Source: Panicum virgatum (Eukaryota > Streptophyta > Magnoliopsida > Poales > Poaceae). Taken from it: a DNA stretch of 64,000 nt. Below the pieces are notes generated by a model, which worked only from the letters and a program-made list of their open reading frames with translations, did no database searches and had not been told where the DNA came from. The first letter of the stretch is position 1, and every line of letters starts with the position of its first letter. Both the position numbers and the translations under genes were made by a program. Shown here piece after piece: positions 21,879-32,797 of this stretch. The stretch spans positions 34,927,954-34,991,953 of the forward strand of contig NC_053139.1 of assembly GCF_016808335.1 (NCBI RefSeq), in the 5' to 3' direction.

Positions 21879-23866
21879 CTACTTCTTGGCGCCCCCTGAC
21901 ACGACACCTTCATTCCCAGCCAGCATCATGTACTTGTCCTTCCTGGTGAGCCCGGTGAGCTCGAATCCTAGTGCCTCGCCAAGCACGCGCTGCACCCGGC
22001 CGGTTGGCCGCTCGGATGCTGTGGCCATGTCCGCCCGCAGCCTCGTCGCCTTCCGCCGCCGGGGCGGTGGCCACGCGCTCCAGGAACTCGACGCGGTACT
22101 CCGGCGAGTTCATCATGAAGTACAAGGGGTCGAGCCACTTGGCCCCGGGCTTGGTGGACGTGCCGTAGAACATGTCGACGCGGGTGTCGAGGGCGACGGG
22201 GGCCACCTCGCCGGCGAGCTCGGCGAACAGCGGGCTGAACCGGAGCAGGTAGGGCTCGCGGCACGTCGTGCCATCGGGGCACACCACGAGGTCGCCGCGC
22301 GCCAGCAGCGCCTCCATGCGCCGGCGGTCCTCGTCCCGGTCCCGCGTCAGCCGCGCCGTGCGGATGGGCGCGAGCAGCTCCGAGACCGGGCTCACGCTGT
22401 ACGTCACCGCCGCCACGGGCCTGTTCAGGCCGGCGGCGACCGCGATCGGGTCGAGGAGGGTGCGGTGGTTGCAGACGCAGAGGCGCCCACCTGCTGCCAG
22501 CAGCTTGTTCTTCTCTCGGCTGCAGGCGGCGGCGTCCGGGTCCGGGGACGGGCCGGCGACGAGGCGGGAGCGCATGCCGGTGACCGCGGTCAGCGGGACG
22601 GGGACGCGGTAGGGTAGCATGCCAAATGCGAGGCAGCGTAGGGCGGCGAGGATGATTCCCAAGGGGAGGTAGGTGTACATGGCGAGCGCGGCGAAGAAGG
22701 TCGGCCTGAAGGCGAGGCGGCCGTCGTGGAAAACCAACTTGGTGGGGTGCTTGTCCCTCGGCAATGGCTGCCACGCCTTCTTGTCGGCTTCGCTTAGGAC
22801 ATAGGTCTCCTGTAACCAGACCATCATTGTGGATTATTAGTACATCGATTGAAGAAAGATTTCCGTTTTCACCTGACTCATCATCTAAGACTTGAGAGGG
22901 CTGGAATTTGTTAACTTTCGAATAATACTAGAATATAATGTTCCAGGTGTGGCGATATTATTAATAGATGTACCATTAACTTTTTTAATTAAGAGGAACT
23001 GCGGCGACGAGTATATACATTCTTTGCTTGAAAATCTAACTTACATTAACTCCACACGGCACAGGAATATTGGTTGGTAATCGTTGCCACCTAACTTCAG
23101 CCGGAGGTAATCGTTGTCCGGATGTGTAAGGACATCTGGACATGCGTGTGTGAGACACGGCCCTGATACTTCAGCGAATCCAAGCTTACGCCTAAACTTG
23201 GGCGAGGCTAAGGGGGTGTTTGCTTGGTTATTTGAGGCTTATAAATGGGGCTGTCTCTATTTTTTATTTCAAATTTATACTTCAACTCCAACAATAGTCC
23301 TCAAAATTCTAATATTCAATAAAGGGCTCCCTAGAGACCACCTAGGAATAAAGGGTATAGTAGTAATTTGCTGGAGTGTAATTCGTCGAGATTGTGCACC
23401 TTTTCTTATTTATCTAGAAAAATACTTAAAAATATTCTAAAGTGTCATGGTAATAACACTCAGCTCTCATCTCATGAAACTTCTCCTCTTCTTTCCTTAT
23501 ACATGACTCTGCAATGTCAGCAAATTTGATGATGTGGCATGATATTTAATGCTCATAACACTCCTATGATACTCCCATTTAGATTGGCCAAAAAAGGTTG
23601 GTCATGTGTATAAGCATCCACCAAGGTTTACGCCTTGGATGTCACCATACTTCTATGAGCATTTCACACTATTGTAAGAGGAGGTTTCTACTTTTCTTAT
23701 TACTAAATTGAAGTTATGATTTATTGATAATAGATAACTTATTAATTGGTTTTGTTCCCATCATAATATATACTCAATATATTATACACACTATGCAGTC
23801 CATACTCATAATTAAAATCATAGTTTAATGATCCATTATTCCCACTATTATATTATAGATAGATGC

Positions 23867-25018
23867 TACTCCCTCCGTTTCAAATTATAAGACATTCCAA
23901 CAATCTTGGAGAGTCAACATTTTTTATATTTGACCAAATTTATATAATAGAATAATGACATTTATTAGAGTGAATTGCACCCATCATACACCAACTTGTG
24001 CGGTGGTATCACTTTAATCCAACAAATTGTAAAACACACGAATAGATGCATGAACTTGTCAAAAGTGTGCATCTACGGTCACACGTACACCACAGAGCGT
24101 ATTTAGGTCACAAGTTTTAATGTGGAGAAGAGGGAGGGTCCTAATGCAAATATCTCTTTGCTGATGTTGGTCTCCGCCATGTGATGATGCTCGCGCTATC
24201 CAGTTCGATCCATCGATCGCTTGTTACACATGATCATATATCTGTTGTTTGCTTTTTTTGCCACTCTTGATAGTGTGACATCAAAATTTAATGTTTTGAA
24301 TTCTCGAGGCCTAGAATATTATAAGCAAATGCACAATGAGTTGAAAAAAAATAAACAAGAATATTGTAGTCCGAACAAAAACTAGTGACAAACTAGAGAT
24401 TCAAGTCTGATCCATAACAATCACACGATAAAAAAAGGATATTATTTAAAAAAACAAAAAAGACTCGTAATGGCCTGGGTGCCTGCCTTGAGTTGGCGCT
24501 TAACATATTCTGTAGCAGAAATAAATTAGATACTACTCGCATTCACTTCTGCACTATTAAAAATGAGTTAGTGCAAGTAAAAAGGTACAAACCTCGTTCA
24601 TCAAATTGAAGACCATGCTCTCCAGATGTTTTACTCGGATCATTTGAAGGCCACCGATTAAAGGGGAATACATATTTGCGTTATGGTCCTCCCTCTTCTC
24701 CACATTAATGTTTGTGACCTAAATACGCTATGTGATGTATGTGTGACAGTAGATGCACACTTTTGACAAGTTCATGCATCGGCTTGTGTATTTTATAATT
24801 TGTTGGACTAAAGTGATACAACCACACAAGTTGATGCATGATGGGTGCAATTTACTCTATTTATTATATAAACTAAGTACCATTAAATTCTTTGTTAGTT
24901 ATATTTTCATAGTACATCAAGTTGATATCATAAATCTTTACTCTATAATCTTGATCAAACTTGAGATTGCTTTGACTCTCCAAGATTCTTGGGATGTCTT
25001 ATAATTTGGAATGGAGTA
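23867..25018. mobile_element. Stowaway MITE split by a Mutator-like insertion
   Basis: The left part starts TA-CTCCCTCCGTTTCAAATTAT and the right part ends ATAATTTGGAATGGAG-TA, matching inverted Stowaway ends. The two halves (23869-23967 and 24858-25016) pair across the insertion: AAGACATTCCAACAATCTTGG answers CCAAGATTCTTGGGATGTCTT. Confidence 0.78.
23968..24857. mobile_element. Mutator-like non-autonomous element with about 190-bp inverted repeats
   Basis: Ends GAGTGAATTGCACCCATCAT and ATGATGGGTGCAATTTACTC are inverted and the similarity continues inward to about 24155 and 24670 (GCGTATTTAGGTCACA against TGTGACCTAAATACGC). Flanking 9-mers CATTTATTA and TATTTATTA match at 8 of 9, as expected of a MULE TSD. 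No transposase is visible. Confidence 0.75.
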
Positions 25019-25248
25019 ATATGGAACATTCCATCTATTTTTTTTTCACAATATCAGTAAAACCTCAACTCACAAATTACGACGATGATTTTTTTTCTCA
25101 TTGTATTAAGAAGATGATGAAAAACAGAGTTTCTTACAACGACGCGGAGCGACTAGCACTCACGCAACATACTAGAGCACGCGGTTGTGATTTACATCAA
25201 ACATAAATCAACCTAAAAGGGGTAGAGAAGCAGAAGAGCTACTACTAC

Positions 25249-25599
25249 TCAATCATCCCTATATGCAGCCAGCTGGAGTTGCGAAAGCGTCCCATTCTGC
25301 AGGGAAGGGAAGAGCTCTCTAGCTGCCTCCAAGTATTTGACGCTAAAGTTAGCATCAAAATACTCAGCAACCATCTTCTTTGCTGGTTCTGAGGGCTCGT
25401 CCTGCGCAGGGACACCATCAAAACGCTGCCTGAGTAACACCTCAGCTCTCTTGGACGAAGCAATATTGGCCAATGGTTGATTGGCAATCCGCCGGCTTCT
25501 CTTGGGGAGGGATGGCGCAGGCAATTCACCTGCACTCACGCAATGGTTCTTTGGACTTAATACAACGACGATGATTATTAAAAAAAATGTTTTCTGCAT
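25249..25599 (-). pseudogene. retroelement-like ORF fragment in the GPAT intron
   Basis: The 116-codon frame has a basic stretch (PKRSRRIANQPLANIASSKR) followed by an acidic helical tail (KYLEAARELFPSLQNGTL). This pattern is familiar from C-terminal ends of ORFs in unclassified grass retrotransposons. The first 15 residues are hydrophobic and probably chance. No other part of an element is seen beside it, so it is a fragment or a captured exon. Family identity is recalled, not tested. Confidence 0.35.
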
Positions 25600-26689
25600 A
25601 CTTATTAGTCTGAGTCAATCACTTGAGTTTTAATATTAGTTAGTCTTCATATCATGGGCTTAAAAATTGTTATCATGGAATTAACTGGCGCGCGGTATAG
25701 CTTAATAATCACACATACAAATGTGCAATTATATTCCTCTAGCATGTAGCTACAGTAAGTCCAAAGAAGACATTTCTTCTAGCTACCGTACTGTACCTAA
25801 TGTTTATCATCGTATTTTCAGAGCGAGCTCTCGTTTTATCGTTTATTACAAGGTTATTATGCAGCAGAGTTAGTTCTTGCATATATAACCTTTTTGCACA
25901 ACAAAACTATATCTATATACGTGGAGTAAAGTAATTAATAAAGGCTCATCACCTTGCAATAGCGCGAGGCCACGCGGTGCACAGGCCTGCCGACTGCGCC
26001 AAGCAGCCCCACAACAGCTCCATCACCTTTGCTCCTCGTCTCCTCCATTTCCTCGAGGAAGGCTCCAACCCTCTCCACGCCCGCGTGCCCCCCCTCCAGG
26101 AAACCAACGTAACAGCCAGCTGCCACGGCGACCTCCCGCCCGACGACGGCATGGACGCCGAGGTACTCCTTGAGGAAGCCCTCCACCATGGCCCTCGGGA
26201 GCGCCGCGGCCACCGCGACGACGGTGCCCGCCTTCTCAAAAGCCTCCAGCCTTCCACGGTCACGTCCTCCAGGAAGAACTTGGGCAGCACCGCCTTGGAG
26301 ACCCTGGCCACCTCTCTCTCCCTCAGCCCGAAGAGGGACACCGTGGCCATGGCCTCGAGACGCAGGTCGAGGCCGACGAAGGCCAGGAGGCACAGGGCCG
26401 GGTACGCCAGCAGCAGGAGGAGGCCGCGGAGGAAGCTGCCGGCCTCGACGGCGACGGCCATGAAGTAGGGAAAGGCGGCGAGCGGCGAGCGCAGGAGCCA
26501 TCCCTCCACGTCGACCAGCACCGTCTGGTCTCTCAGCTTGTCTTGTGCCGGAGCCGCCCTAATAATCCCCGTCGCCGACGACGACGTGGCGCGGCGGTAG
26601 TGATGCCGTTGCCGCCCGGAGATGCTTCGCCGGAGGAGGCGGCGAAGGGAGAGGAAGGGCCTGGGGAGGGCGGAAGGCTTCTTCACCAT

Positions 26690-27411
26690 GGCTCTATCTC
26701 ATGCACGTTAGCGTGTTCCGGTGATGCCGCGCTTGTCGTTCTGGCCTTGTTGGTTTTGGTTGCGAGGCTTCTTCTTCGATAGATCGGGTACGGGATGCTT
26801 CTACTTATATAGCTAGGAAAGGAAGCGCTTGGATGAGTTTGACTTAGTCGATGTATGTTGGCCTGTTGGGTGGGGTTTTGGGGAGCGCGCGAATAAATGA
26901 CAAGGGAACGAATGTAGACAGACATGCCATGGTTGTCAAGAAAGCGTATGTCATGACGTGTCCAGGTAACAAAGCCATGCATGTGCAGCGGCTTCAAAGC
27001 CATCGAGCGATTTATTAATTTGATGCACGTCTTGTTTATTTAGACAACTCTAACTCAACCTTAACTCGAAGTGTCATTGTATACTGCGATGTATAATTTC
27101 TGTATACAGTCGCTCACCCTAACGACGAAATTGAAGTGATTTGCTGTCCCTGGATACACAATAACACGTCACAAATAAAACCGTTCGCTTTTGACTCTCG
27201 ACGACACGAAACGAACGCGGTGGATCGAATATCTGACTGTCACTTTCCTCTTTAACTTGACAATAACGACGCAAAGCATATTTATATTTATATTTGTATT
27301 CCCACTTGCTACACGCAGAGCCCTCTCCATTTAGCACTAACTGGAGAGCCCTCTTGTTACATTATGAAATACACACAGAAAGTAACAAAACGGAGAGAAA
27401 AAGTAACTCTA
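26690..27411. other. 5' flank of GPAT and spacer
   Basis: On the minus strand TATATAAGTAG near 26809 is a good TATA box about 120 bp before the GPAT ATG. No other gene is recognised. Confidence 0.5.
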
Positions 27412-28101
27412 CTACATCTTCTTCTCCGGAGACGGGATGGGCGGGAGGTGGGTGGGGCGGTCGGCGGCGGGGTCGCCGCCGGCCGGGGTGGCGGCGGAGG
27501 TGGGCGGGGTTAGGGTTCTAGGGTTTCTGGGGTTGGGATTGGGGGGAGAGCTCCATGACTGGCGGGCCTTAGAGGGATGGCCGTGGGCGGCGGCCGGGCC
27601 GACGGAGGAGGGGGGTTGTGGGCGGCGAGGTCGGCGGCGATGGTGCCGCCGGCCGGGTGGTGGTGGACAACCGGTGGGCGGGGTCCGCGGCGGGGCAAGC
27701 GGTGGAGGTGGCCGGGATGGGGGAGGGGAGGAGAGGGGGAGGGGGAGGGGAAGGGGTTTGACCCTGGCGGTCCTCGCCGGCATCGGAGGCGACGCCGGCG
27801 AGGGGGTGGTCGGCGGCGGGCCGAAGGGAGGCAGAGTAGAGGTGGCCGGGATGGGAAAGGGGGAAGGAGAAGGGTAAGGGGTTGGACCCGGGCGGGCCTC
27901 GCTGGCGTCGGGCCATGCCGGCGAGGGGGAGGTTGGTGGCGGGGGCGGGGGCGGAGGGGCGGCGAGGCGTGAGAAGTCGGGCGGAGAAGACGAGAGAGGA
28001 AGGAAAACACGAACCTCGTTTTTTTTAACCAGCGATGATGTGGAGGAGAGGGGTCTCGATGGAAGTTTATTTGGAGACCCCTCTCCCGTAGAAGTGTCCA
28101 T
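27412..28101. repeat. GC-rich low-complexity segment with diverged repeats
   Basis: Dominated by G-rich words. Two related units stand out: GGTGGCCGGGATGGG followed by a GGGGA-rich tract, GGGGTT(T/G)GACCC and CGCTGGCGTCGG/CGCCGGCATCGG at about 27708-27810 and 27840-27935. Long frames on both strands (for example 229 codons of Pro/Ser/Thr on minus) are compositional. It may be the interior of a transposon that captured CpG-rich sequence, but no ends were found. Confidence 0.4.
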
Positions 28102-28267
28102 TTGTATTATCCCACTAGTAGGGACGGGAATTCCTGCAGGGATGGGAGCTGACAGCTGAGGGCTGGCTACCGATAACCATTAGCGTGATTCGGTCAATTA
28201 TATTTGGGATGGGTCGGATGGGGATAGCTGAACCATGCATGGCGTCTTGGTGGCCTAACACATCTAA

Positions 28268-29605
28268 AACCCTGTTTGGTTTGAGGGACTTTTGCATAAG
28301 TCTCTAGGACTTTTGGGACTAAACAGCCAAACGGGAGAGACTTTTTGGGGCTAAAAGTCTGTTGGGGACTAAATCTTGAGAAGTCCCTCGAGAGGTGCTT
28401 TTTGGGACTTATTCCACCCTGCCCCTAGTCCACGCACGATTCCCAGCTCAGCCTGACCCCCCACCCCGCGCCGCAAGGCCCCGTGACCCTCCCGCTCCCA
28501 GTGCCCCCCTCCCACTCCCCTCTCCCAGTCCGCGCCGCCGGCGCAAGGGCCGCCGCCGGCGACCACGCTCCACCCGCTCGTGCCTGCCGCGCCCGCAGAT
28601 CCACGCTGGTCCAGCGGCAACGGCGGCGCTCCGAGCTCAGGCCCGTGGCCATGGCGCCCCGCGGAGCTCCCTTCCCCTCCCTCGCCGGCGCTCCCTTCCC
28701 CTCCATGGTGCTCCGAGCTCGGCCGGCTCCCTCCCCCTCCCTCGTTCCGGCGCTGTTCCGGTCGGCCTCGAGTGGATCTGCGGCGGCGGAGCTCGGCCGG
28801 CCTCCTTCTCGAGCTCGGAGGCCATGGCGGCGGCGGCCATGGCGGGCCTCGAGCTCGGGCCGTGGAGGGAGGCACGCCATGGCCTCCGAGCTGAGGCGAG
28901 CCGTGCACCCGGGCAAGGGCTGTCGGCTGCACCACCCGCGCAAGGGCCGCCGGCAACGCCGGCCACGCAATCCCACCACCGGCGACCCCGCTCCAGCCGT
29001 GCCTGCAGATCCACCCGCAACCGCCCACCCGCTGCCCACGCATCCCACCTCGACCACGCACCCACCTCGCCCGCGCCCGCAGATCCCGGCGCCGCGAGCC
29101 GTGCGTCCGCCATGGCTGTAGTCCCCGTGGCCTCTCGGGCCTTCTCCGCCGCGGCCTGCGCGCCGCGTGCGCTGGCGCCCTTGGCCTCGGTGCTTCTCCA
29201 CCGCGGCGCGCGCCCTCCGCGTCCGGCCTCCCCATCTCCTCCTGTCGCGTCAGATGGACGCGGGCTTGGCCGCCACCCTCATACGGAGACGCGCGGGTGG
29301 CGCCGCCCGCCGGCGCGTGGGCGGCCGGGCTCGTCCCCATGGCATGGCTGATCGCCGCCACTGTTGTGAAGCATGGGTGTGACGGGGCCGCCATTGTGTT
29401 CGACAAAATGCCTCACCCGGTGGACGGCTTGTGTTTGGTGAGGTCTAGGAGGAGGGGTGGAGCTGGACCCATGCATGCAGGGGTAATTTGGTCTTTTCTG
29501 CACCTCATTGGGACTTTTTGTATCTCAAACCAAACAGGAAGAGACTTTTTGTTTTAGCTCAGAGATTAAAATTAGCTCAGGGACTTTTGAGAACCAAACA
29601 TGGCC
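28268..29605. mobile_element. Harbinger-like non-autonomous element carrying GC-rich gene-like sequence, TSD TAA
   Basis: The left end AACCCTGTTTGGTTTGAGGGACTTTTG and the right end, read inverted, GGCCATGTTTGGTTCTCAAAAGTCCC share TGTTTGGTT and the AAAGTCCC/GGGACTTTT tracts, and both subterminal zones repeat GGGACTTTTTG-type words. TAA flanks each side (28265-28267, 29606-29608). The interior (about 28440-29480) is GC-rich and unlike the ends. Its right part encodes VKHGCDGAAIVFDKMPHP, which resembles a PPR-protein linker, suggesting gene capture. Confidence 0.6.
29340..29430 (+). pseudogene. PPR-like gene fragment inside the Harbinger-like element
   Basis: The frame beginning at 29297 reads TVVKHGCDGAAIVFDKMPHPVD. 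The spacing of a (V)VKHG motif and VFDxMPxxD is typical of plant organelle-editing PPR proteins. Only about 25 residues match the pattern, so the fragment is short and identity is tentative. Confidence 0.35.
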
Positions 29606-29948
29606 TAACTCATTCGCCGGCCTGCTGCCATATCTATCGTCGCCCATCTCTCGACGGCACAGCAAGCCTGACTTCAGGTTAGTGGAAGGTGGAACCTTCC
29701 AGCCTTCCCTCTTCACGTCCTCTGGAAATATTTTTTAAAATACATGCATGCCTTTGCACCCAAGGCACCGCGTGTGCGTCTTCGGACCATTTGATTAAGG
29801 GTGCGGAATGAACATGTGGCGGCTCCTCCGAGCTCGGCCACGAACGGTACATTGCATCCGCGCGCCGAGCAAGGTCTGTCCGTACGCATGGCATATTTTG
29901 AATTAAAACTTTGCTATGTATATAAAGCAAATAATCTTGTCTTGGTCC

Positions 29949-30014
29949 ATCAATCGGAATTCTAATCGGAATCCGAACAAATCAATCAGAATTCTAATCG
30001 GAATCCGAACAAAG
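29949..30014. repeat. short tandem repeat at the CACTA insertion site
   Basis: The unit CAATC(G/A)GAATTCTAATCGGAATCCGAACAAA occurs at about 29950 and 29981, and a third diverged unit (CAATCGGAATTCCAATCGGAACAC) continues after the CACTA element at 30524. The element therefore inserted inside this small array. Confidence 0.7.
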
Positions 30015-30520
30015 CACTACTATAGAAATAGCCTTTCATCCTTTACATTTGCCCCAGCCGGTTTTGAACCCGGGACTAATGTGGACATTAGTCCCGGTTC
30101 CAACGGCTAGGGGACAAAAGGGACTTTTAGTCCCGGTTGGTCCAACCGGGACTAAAGACTCAACCCTTCACCGAGTTGGTGATACCACCCGGGACCAAAG
30201 AACCATTTAATCCTGGTTGGTGGTACCAACCCGGACCAAAGGGCTCTTTATGGGTCAGTACAAAAAAGAAGACATCCCATACAGAGTCACATGTGCTACA
30301 TAGGTGAGATGGTAAGAAAGTTGTGTGCGAGGCAAGAGATCTTGGGTTTAATTCCCACTGAGTGCAAAAAAAAATTTTACGTCACGGAACCCTTTGGTCC
30401 AAGTTATAGCAACCGAGACTAAAACCTAAGACCTTTAGTCCCGGCTTTGTAGTCCCGGTTGCTACAACCGGGACAAGAAGGGGTTGGAAACCGGGATAAA
30501 AGGGCATCTATGTAGTAGTG
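30015..30520. mobile_element. CACTA (EnSpm-type) MITE with multiple tagtcccggtt hairpins
   Basis: Ends CACTACTATAGAAATAGCC and GGCATCTATGTAGTAGTG are inverted CACTA termini, with flanking triplets AAG and AAA. Many subterminal copies of TAGTCCCGGTT and AACCGGGACTA in both orientations can fold, for example at 30071-30098. The middle (about 30288-30375) resembles a tRNA-derived piece ending in an A-run. Confidence 0.78.
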
Positions 30521-30553
30521 AAACAATCGGAATTCCAATCGGAACACAGACAA

Positions 30554-31755
30554 TCAATGTCTCTGACGAAACTCATTAGGGTTTGTTCCTGATCTTTCGA
30601 TGAGAGTGGGGGATAACTCGATTTGAGGAGGATCGACGTTGTGCTGCCCGACTACAACACCACAAGAGCTGCACTGCGCCTTAGTAGTAGTTACACCGCC
30701 TCCGATTTGTGTTGTTCTTGATGTGCCAAGAACAACCTTGAACCTGCAAGCAAATCGAAGAACAAGTAACAACAAGTGGACAAGGAAATAACACACAGAC
30801 CTTGCCCCAAGGATGAATCCGATACACACAAGTTTGGGGGTTCTTAATCAAGCAAATGGGTGGTCTAATCAACACATGGGCTCACCAGGAAGTAGCAGAA
30901 GCTAAACTTACAACAAAACAAAACCCGAGTGCTTCATGGTGGCTGCTACTTATTTATATAGGTGGGAGAGCATCCAGAAGGGTACTTAGGTCAAAACCCT
31001 AAATTAGAATAGGCCCCTAGTGGGCTGGATGAGGTACAAGTGACTCAACTCATGTTTGGAAGTCCGACCGTCATTTTGGCGATTATTCTTAGCTCTGGAA
31101 GAACCAAATGATGAGGTTGGATCCGTCTGAAAGTAGACTTCAAGTGCTTTCCAACGAGTATTCATGGGCCTCAATCCACGTCCGGAGGGAAGAGTTACGC
31201 TTGATGGAAATTTCTGTTGTGTGGGAGGTCCGAAACGGGACGAACAGCTCCGTCCGCTCCTCCTCTGTTTCTGCTGCGCGAAAGGTCGAAAACAGAATGA
31301 AGTGCTCCAAAAGCCCCTCCTCCATTGCTGCTGCGTGGAAGGTAAAAAATGGAACGAGAAACTCCATTTGCTCCTCATTCATTGCTGCCATGCGGAAGGT
31401 CTGAAACGGAACGAGCAGCTCCTTTTGCTCCGCAAATGATGTCGTGGTCGAATCCAGACCATGCAGATCCTATTCCGTTCTTATCATGTCCATCATTCCT
31501 AAGAAAAAAAAGAGCACGCACGTTTCCATTGTCTAAATATAATGGACAAGAACTTAAGAATGAATTTACCTGATAATTAAGCATGTAAGCTTGATCTCTA
31601 GTCATGTCAGCTTGTTGTCCCATAGGTGTGGTTGTATCTATTGCAGGAATGTCCATATCATCATCCCCTTTTTGCATTTGAGTCATCCTCGACTCAAGCT
31701 CTTGCTGATTTTTTTGCTTGTGGCATAAAATCAGCCACACCACCAATACCTCCAA
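30554..31755 (-). mobile_element. degenerate Gypsy-like fragment (gag start and LTR-like tract), minus strand
   Basis: Minus-strand 31755-31460 encodes a gag-like N-terminus (ELESRMTQMQKGDDDMD, MTRDQAYMLNYQVNSFL), a pattern I know from grass Gypsy elements. Downstream on the same strand are a 57-bp tandem repeat and then TATATAAATAAG near 30956 followed by a transcript-like, LTR-like tract to 30554. The order gag then LTR suggests an internally deleted element. Ends are not defined. Confidence 0.45.
31221..31433. repeat. 57-bp tandem repeat, about 3.7 copies
   Basis: Units begin at 31221, 31278, 31335 and 31392 with G(T/C)GG(G/A)AGGTC(C/T)GAAA(C/A), then (A/G)CTCC and CTGCTGC or CTGCCAT at the end. 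The period is a multiple of three and the array stays open on both strands, giving a 19-residue repeat. Confidence 0.75.
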
Positions 31756-31760
31756 TAGCC

Positions 31761-32797
31761 TTGAAAGGAGGAGGCCAGGGGGACACTCAAAAACACACTA
31801 AGTGATAGACCTGTGCAGAGTTTGGGCTCATTATTCCAAACTATATGGGAAGAGGTTGATGTAGAGCATGTCGAGGTTGTTGGAGCCAAGTTGCTGTTGA
31901 AAGCAAACATGGTGAAGTTGTCATGCTACTGTAATGGTGATCTTGTGCGTGCAGCCATGGTGTACATGATCCCATCAATCTCTCACAATCACAGCACGAC
32001 CTATATTTGAAGTGAACGGACACAAAATTGATGATATTACATAGGTCTATTACCCGTAATAAAGGCACTATACTAATGTGTGTATATATATCGTGTATCT
32101 GCTCTACACTCATATGCGCACAGCTCATTCATAATGTGCACAACCACCTGACACGCCTCCAAGATTATCTCCCACCAAATAGATGCGAGGTCAGTTGCAA
32201 CTTTGATAAAAAGCTCATTTGCAGCCTGGTGTACATCATAATTGCGATATATAATGGTTCCATATCCCGAGCGCCGCCGTGCACCAAGGAGGAGTGGGAG
32301 AGCAGCTCTTTGGAACTTTCGTCCTTGCGATCCTGCACCGGGAGAGGGCGAATACGATTTTTTCGAAAGTGCCTAGCAGGCTAGTACAGCTGCTCAAAGA
32401 TTCTCACCACGGCTCGTCCTCCGTCCAAGTTATGTGTTGCGGCATACCGTCGTCTTCAACGCTATTTGCTGTGCTCCATCCGCAACACCACCATCACCCT
32501 GTCTGCACCGCTGGTGATCTTCATATGTAAAATCTAAGTAAGTGCGTCATGATCTAATTATTTCATTAATCATGTTTTCTGAGAACATAATTATGTTATA
32601 TTTGGTTGCTAATATGATAGAGCTGTTCATGCCAGATCTTGTTATGTTCATAATTTATTTCATTTAGAATTTAATCATACAATTGTCTAACTTTTCAACA
32701 TCGCCCACGTAGACCTCGAGCCTAGTTTTGCTGGAGCGCACTCAAGATATTTATCCACGTATATTCACTTGCTGAACTATTGTCTAAATTCTATTGG
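31761..32797. other. unclassified repeat-like DNA
   Basis: No gene is recognised. Text around 32270-32360 (GCGCCGCCGTGCACCAAGGA, CCTGCACCGGGAGAGGGCG) is reminiscent of common grass transposon interiors, but no ends were found. Confidence 0.3.

Larger units (their letters stand above)
22810..25952 (-). other. GPAT intron, 3.1 kb, filled with transposons
   Basis: The minus-strand donor GTGATGAGC at 25952 and acceptor TTACAG at 22810 bound it. It contains an interrupted Stowaway MITE, a Mutator-like element and a retroelement-like ORF fragment, each listed separately. The stretch 22830-23860 has no recognised feature. Confidence 0.75.
21879..26689 (-). pseudogene. GPAT: GPAT-type glycerol-3-phosphate acyltransferase, two exons, two frameshifts
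   Basis: Plant ER GPATs transfer acyl groups to glycerol-3-phosphate for cutin or suberin. Exon 1 (26689-25953) has the HAD-like domain (VLVDVEGWLLRSPLAAFPYF), lacking the DxDGT phosphatase signature. Exon 2 (22809-21879) holds the acyltransferase blocks: VCNHRTLLDP (NHx4D), VCPDGTTCREPYLLRFSPLF, VAPVALDTRVDMFYGTS and [11 protein letters not shown]. The junction SRYCK to ETYVLSEADK is in phase 0, GT-AG. Exon 1 lacks a base near 26243, before LEAFEKAG. Exon 2 has a net +1 shift near 22050 and then reads [10 protein letters not shown] to a stop at 21879. Restored length would be about 555 residues. It could be a sequencing artefact of a working gene. Confidence 0.87.

Noticed and set aside
21844..22617. 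257-codon frame on plus
   Set aside because: Antisense to GPAT exon 2, compositional.
28395..29406. Long frames on both strands (318, 345, 258, 212 codons)
   Set aside because: Low-complexity Pro/Arg/Ala translations within a TAA-flanked element; only the short PPR-like stretch resembles a protein family.
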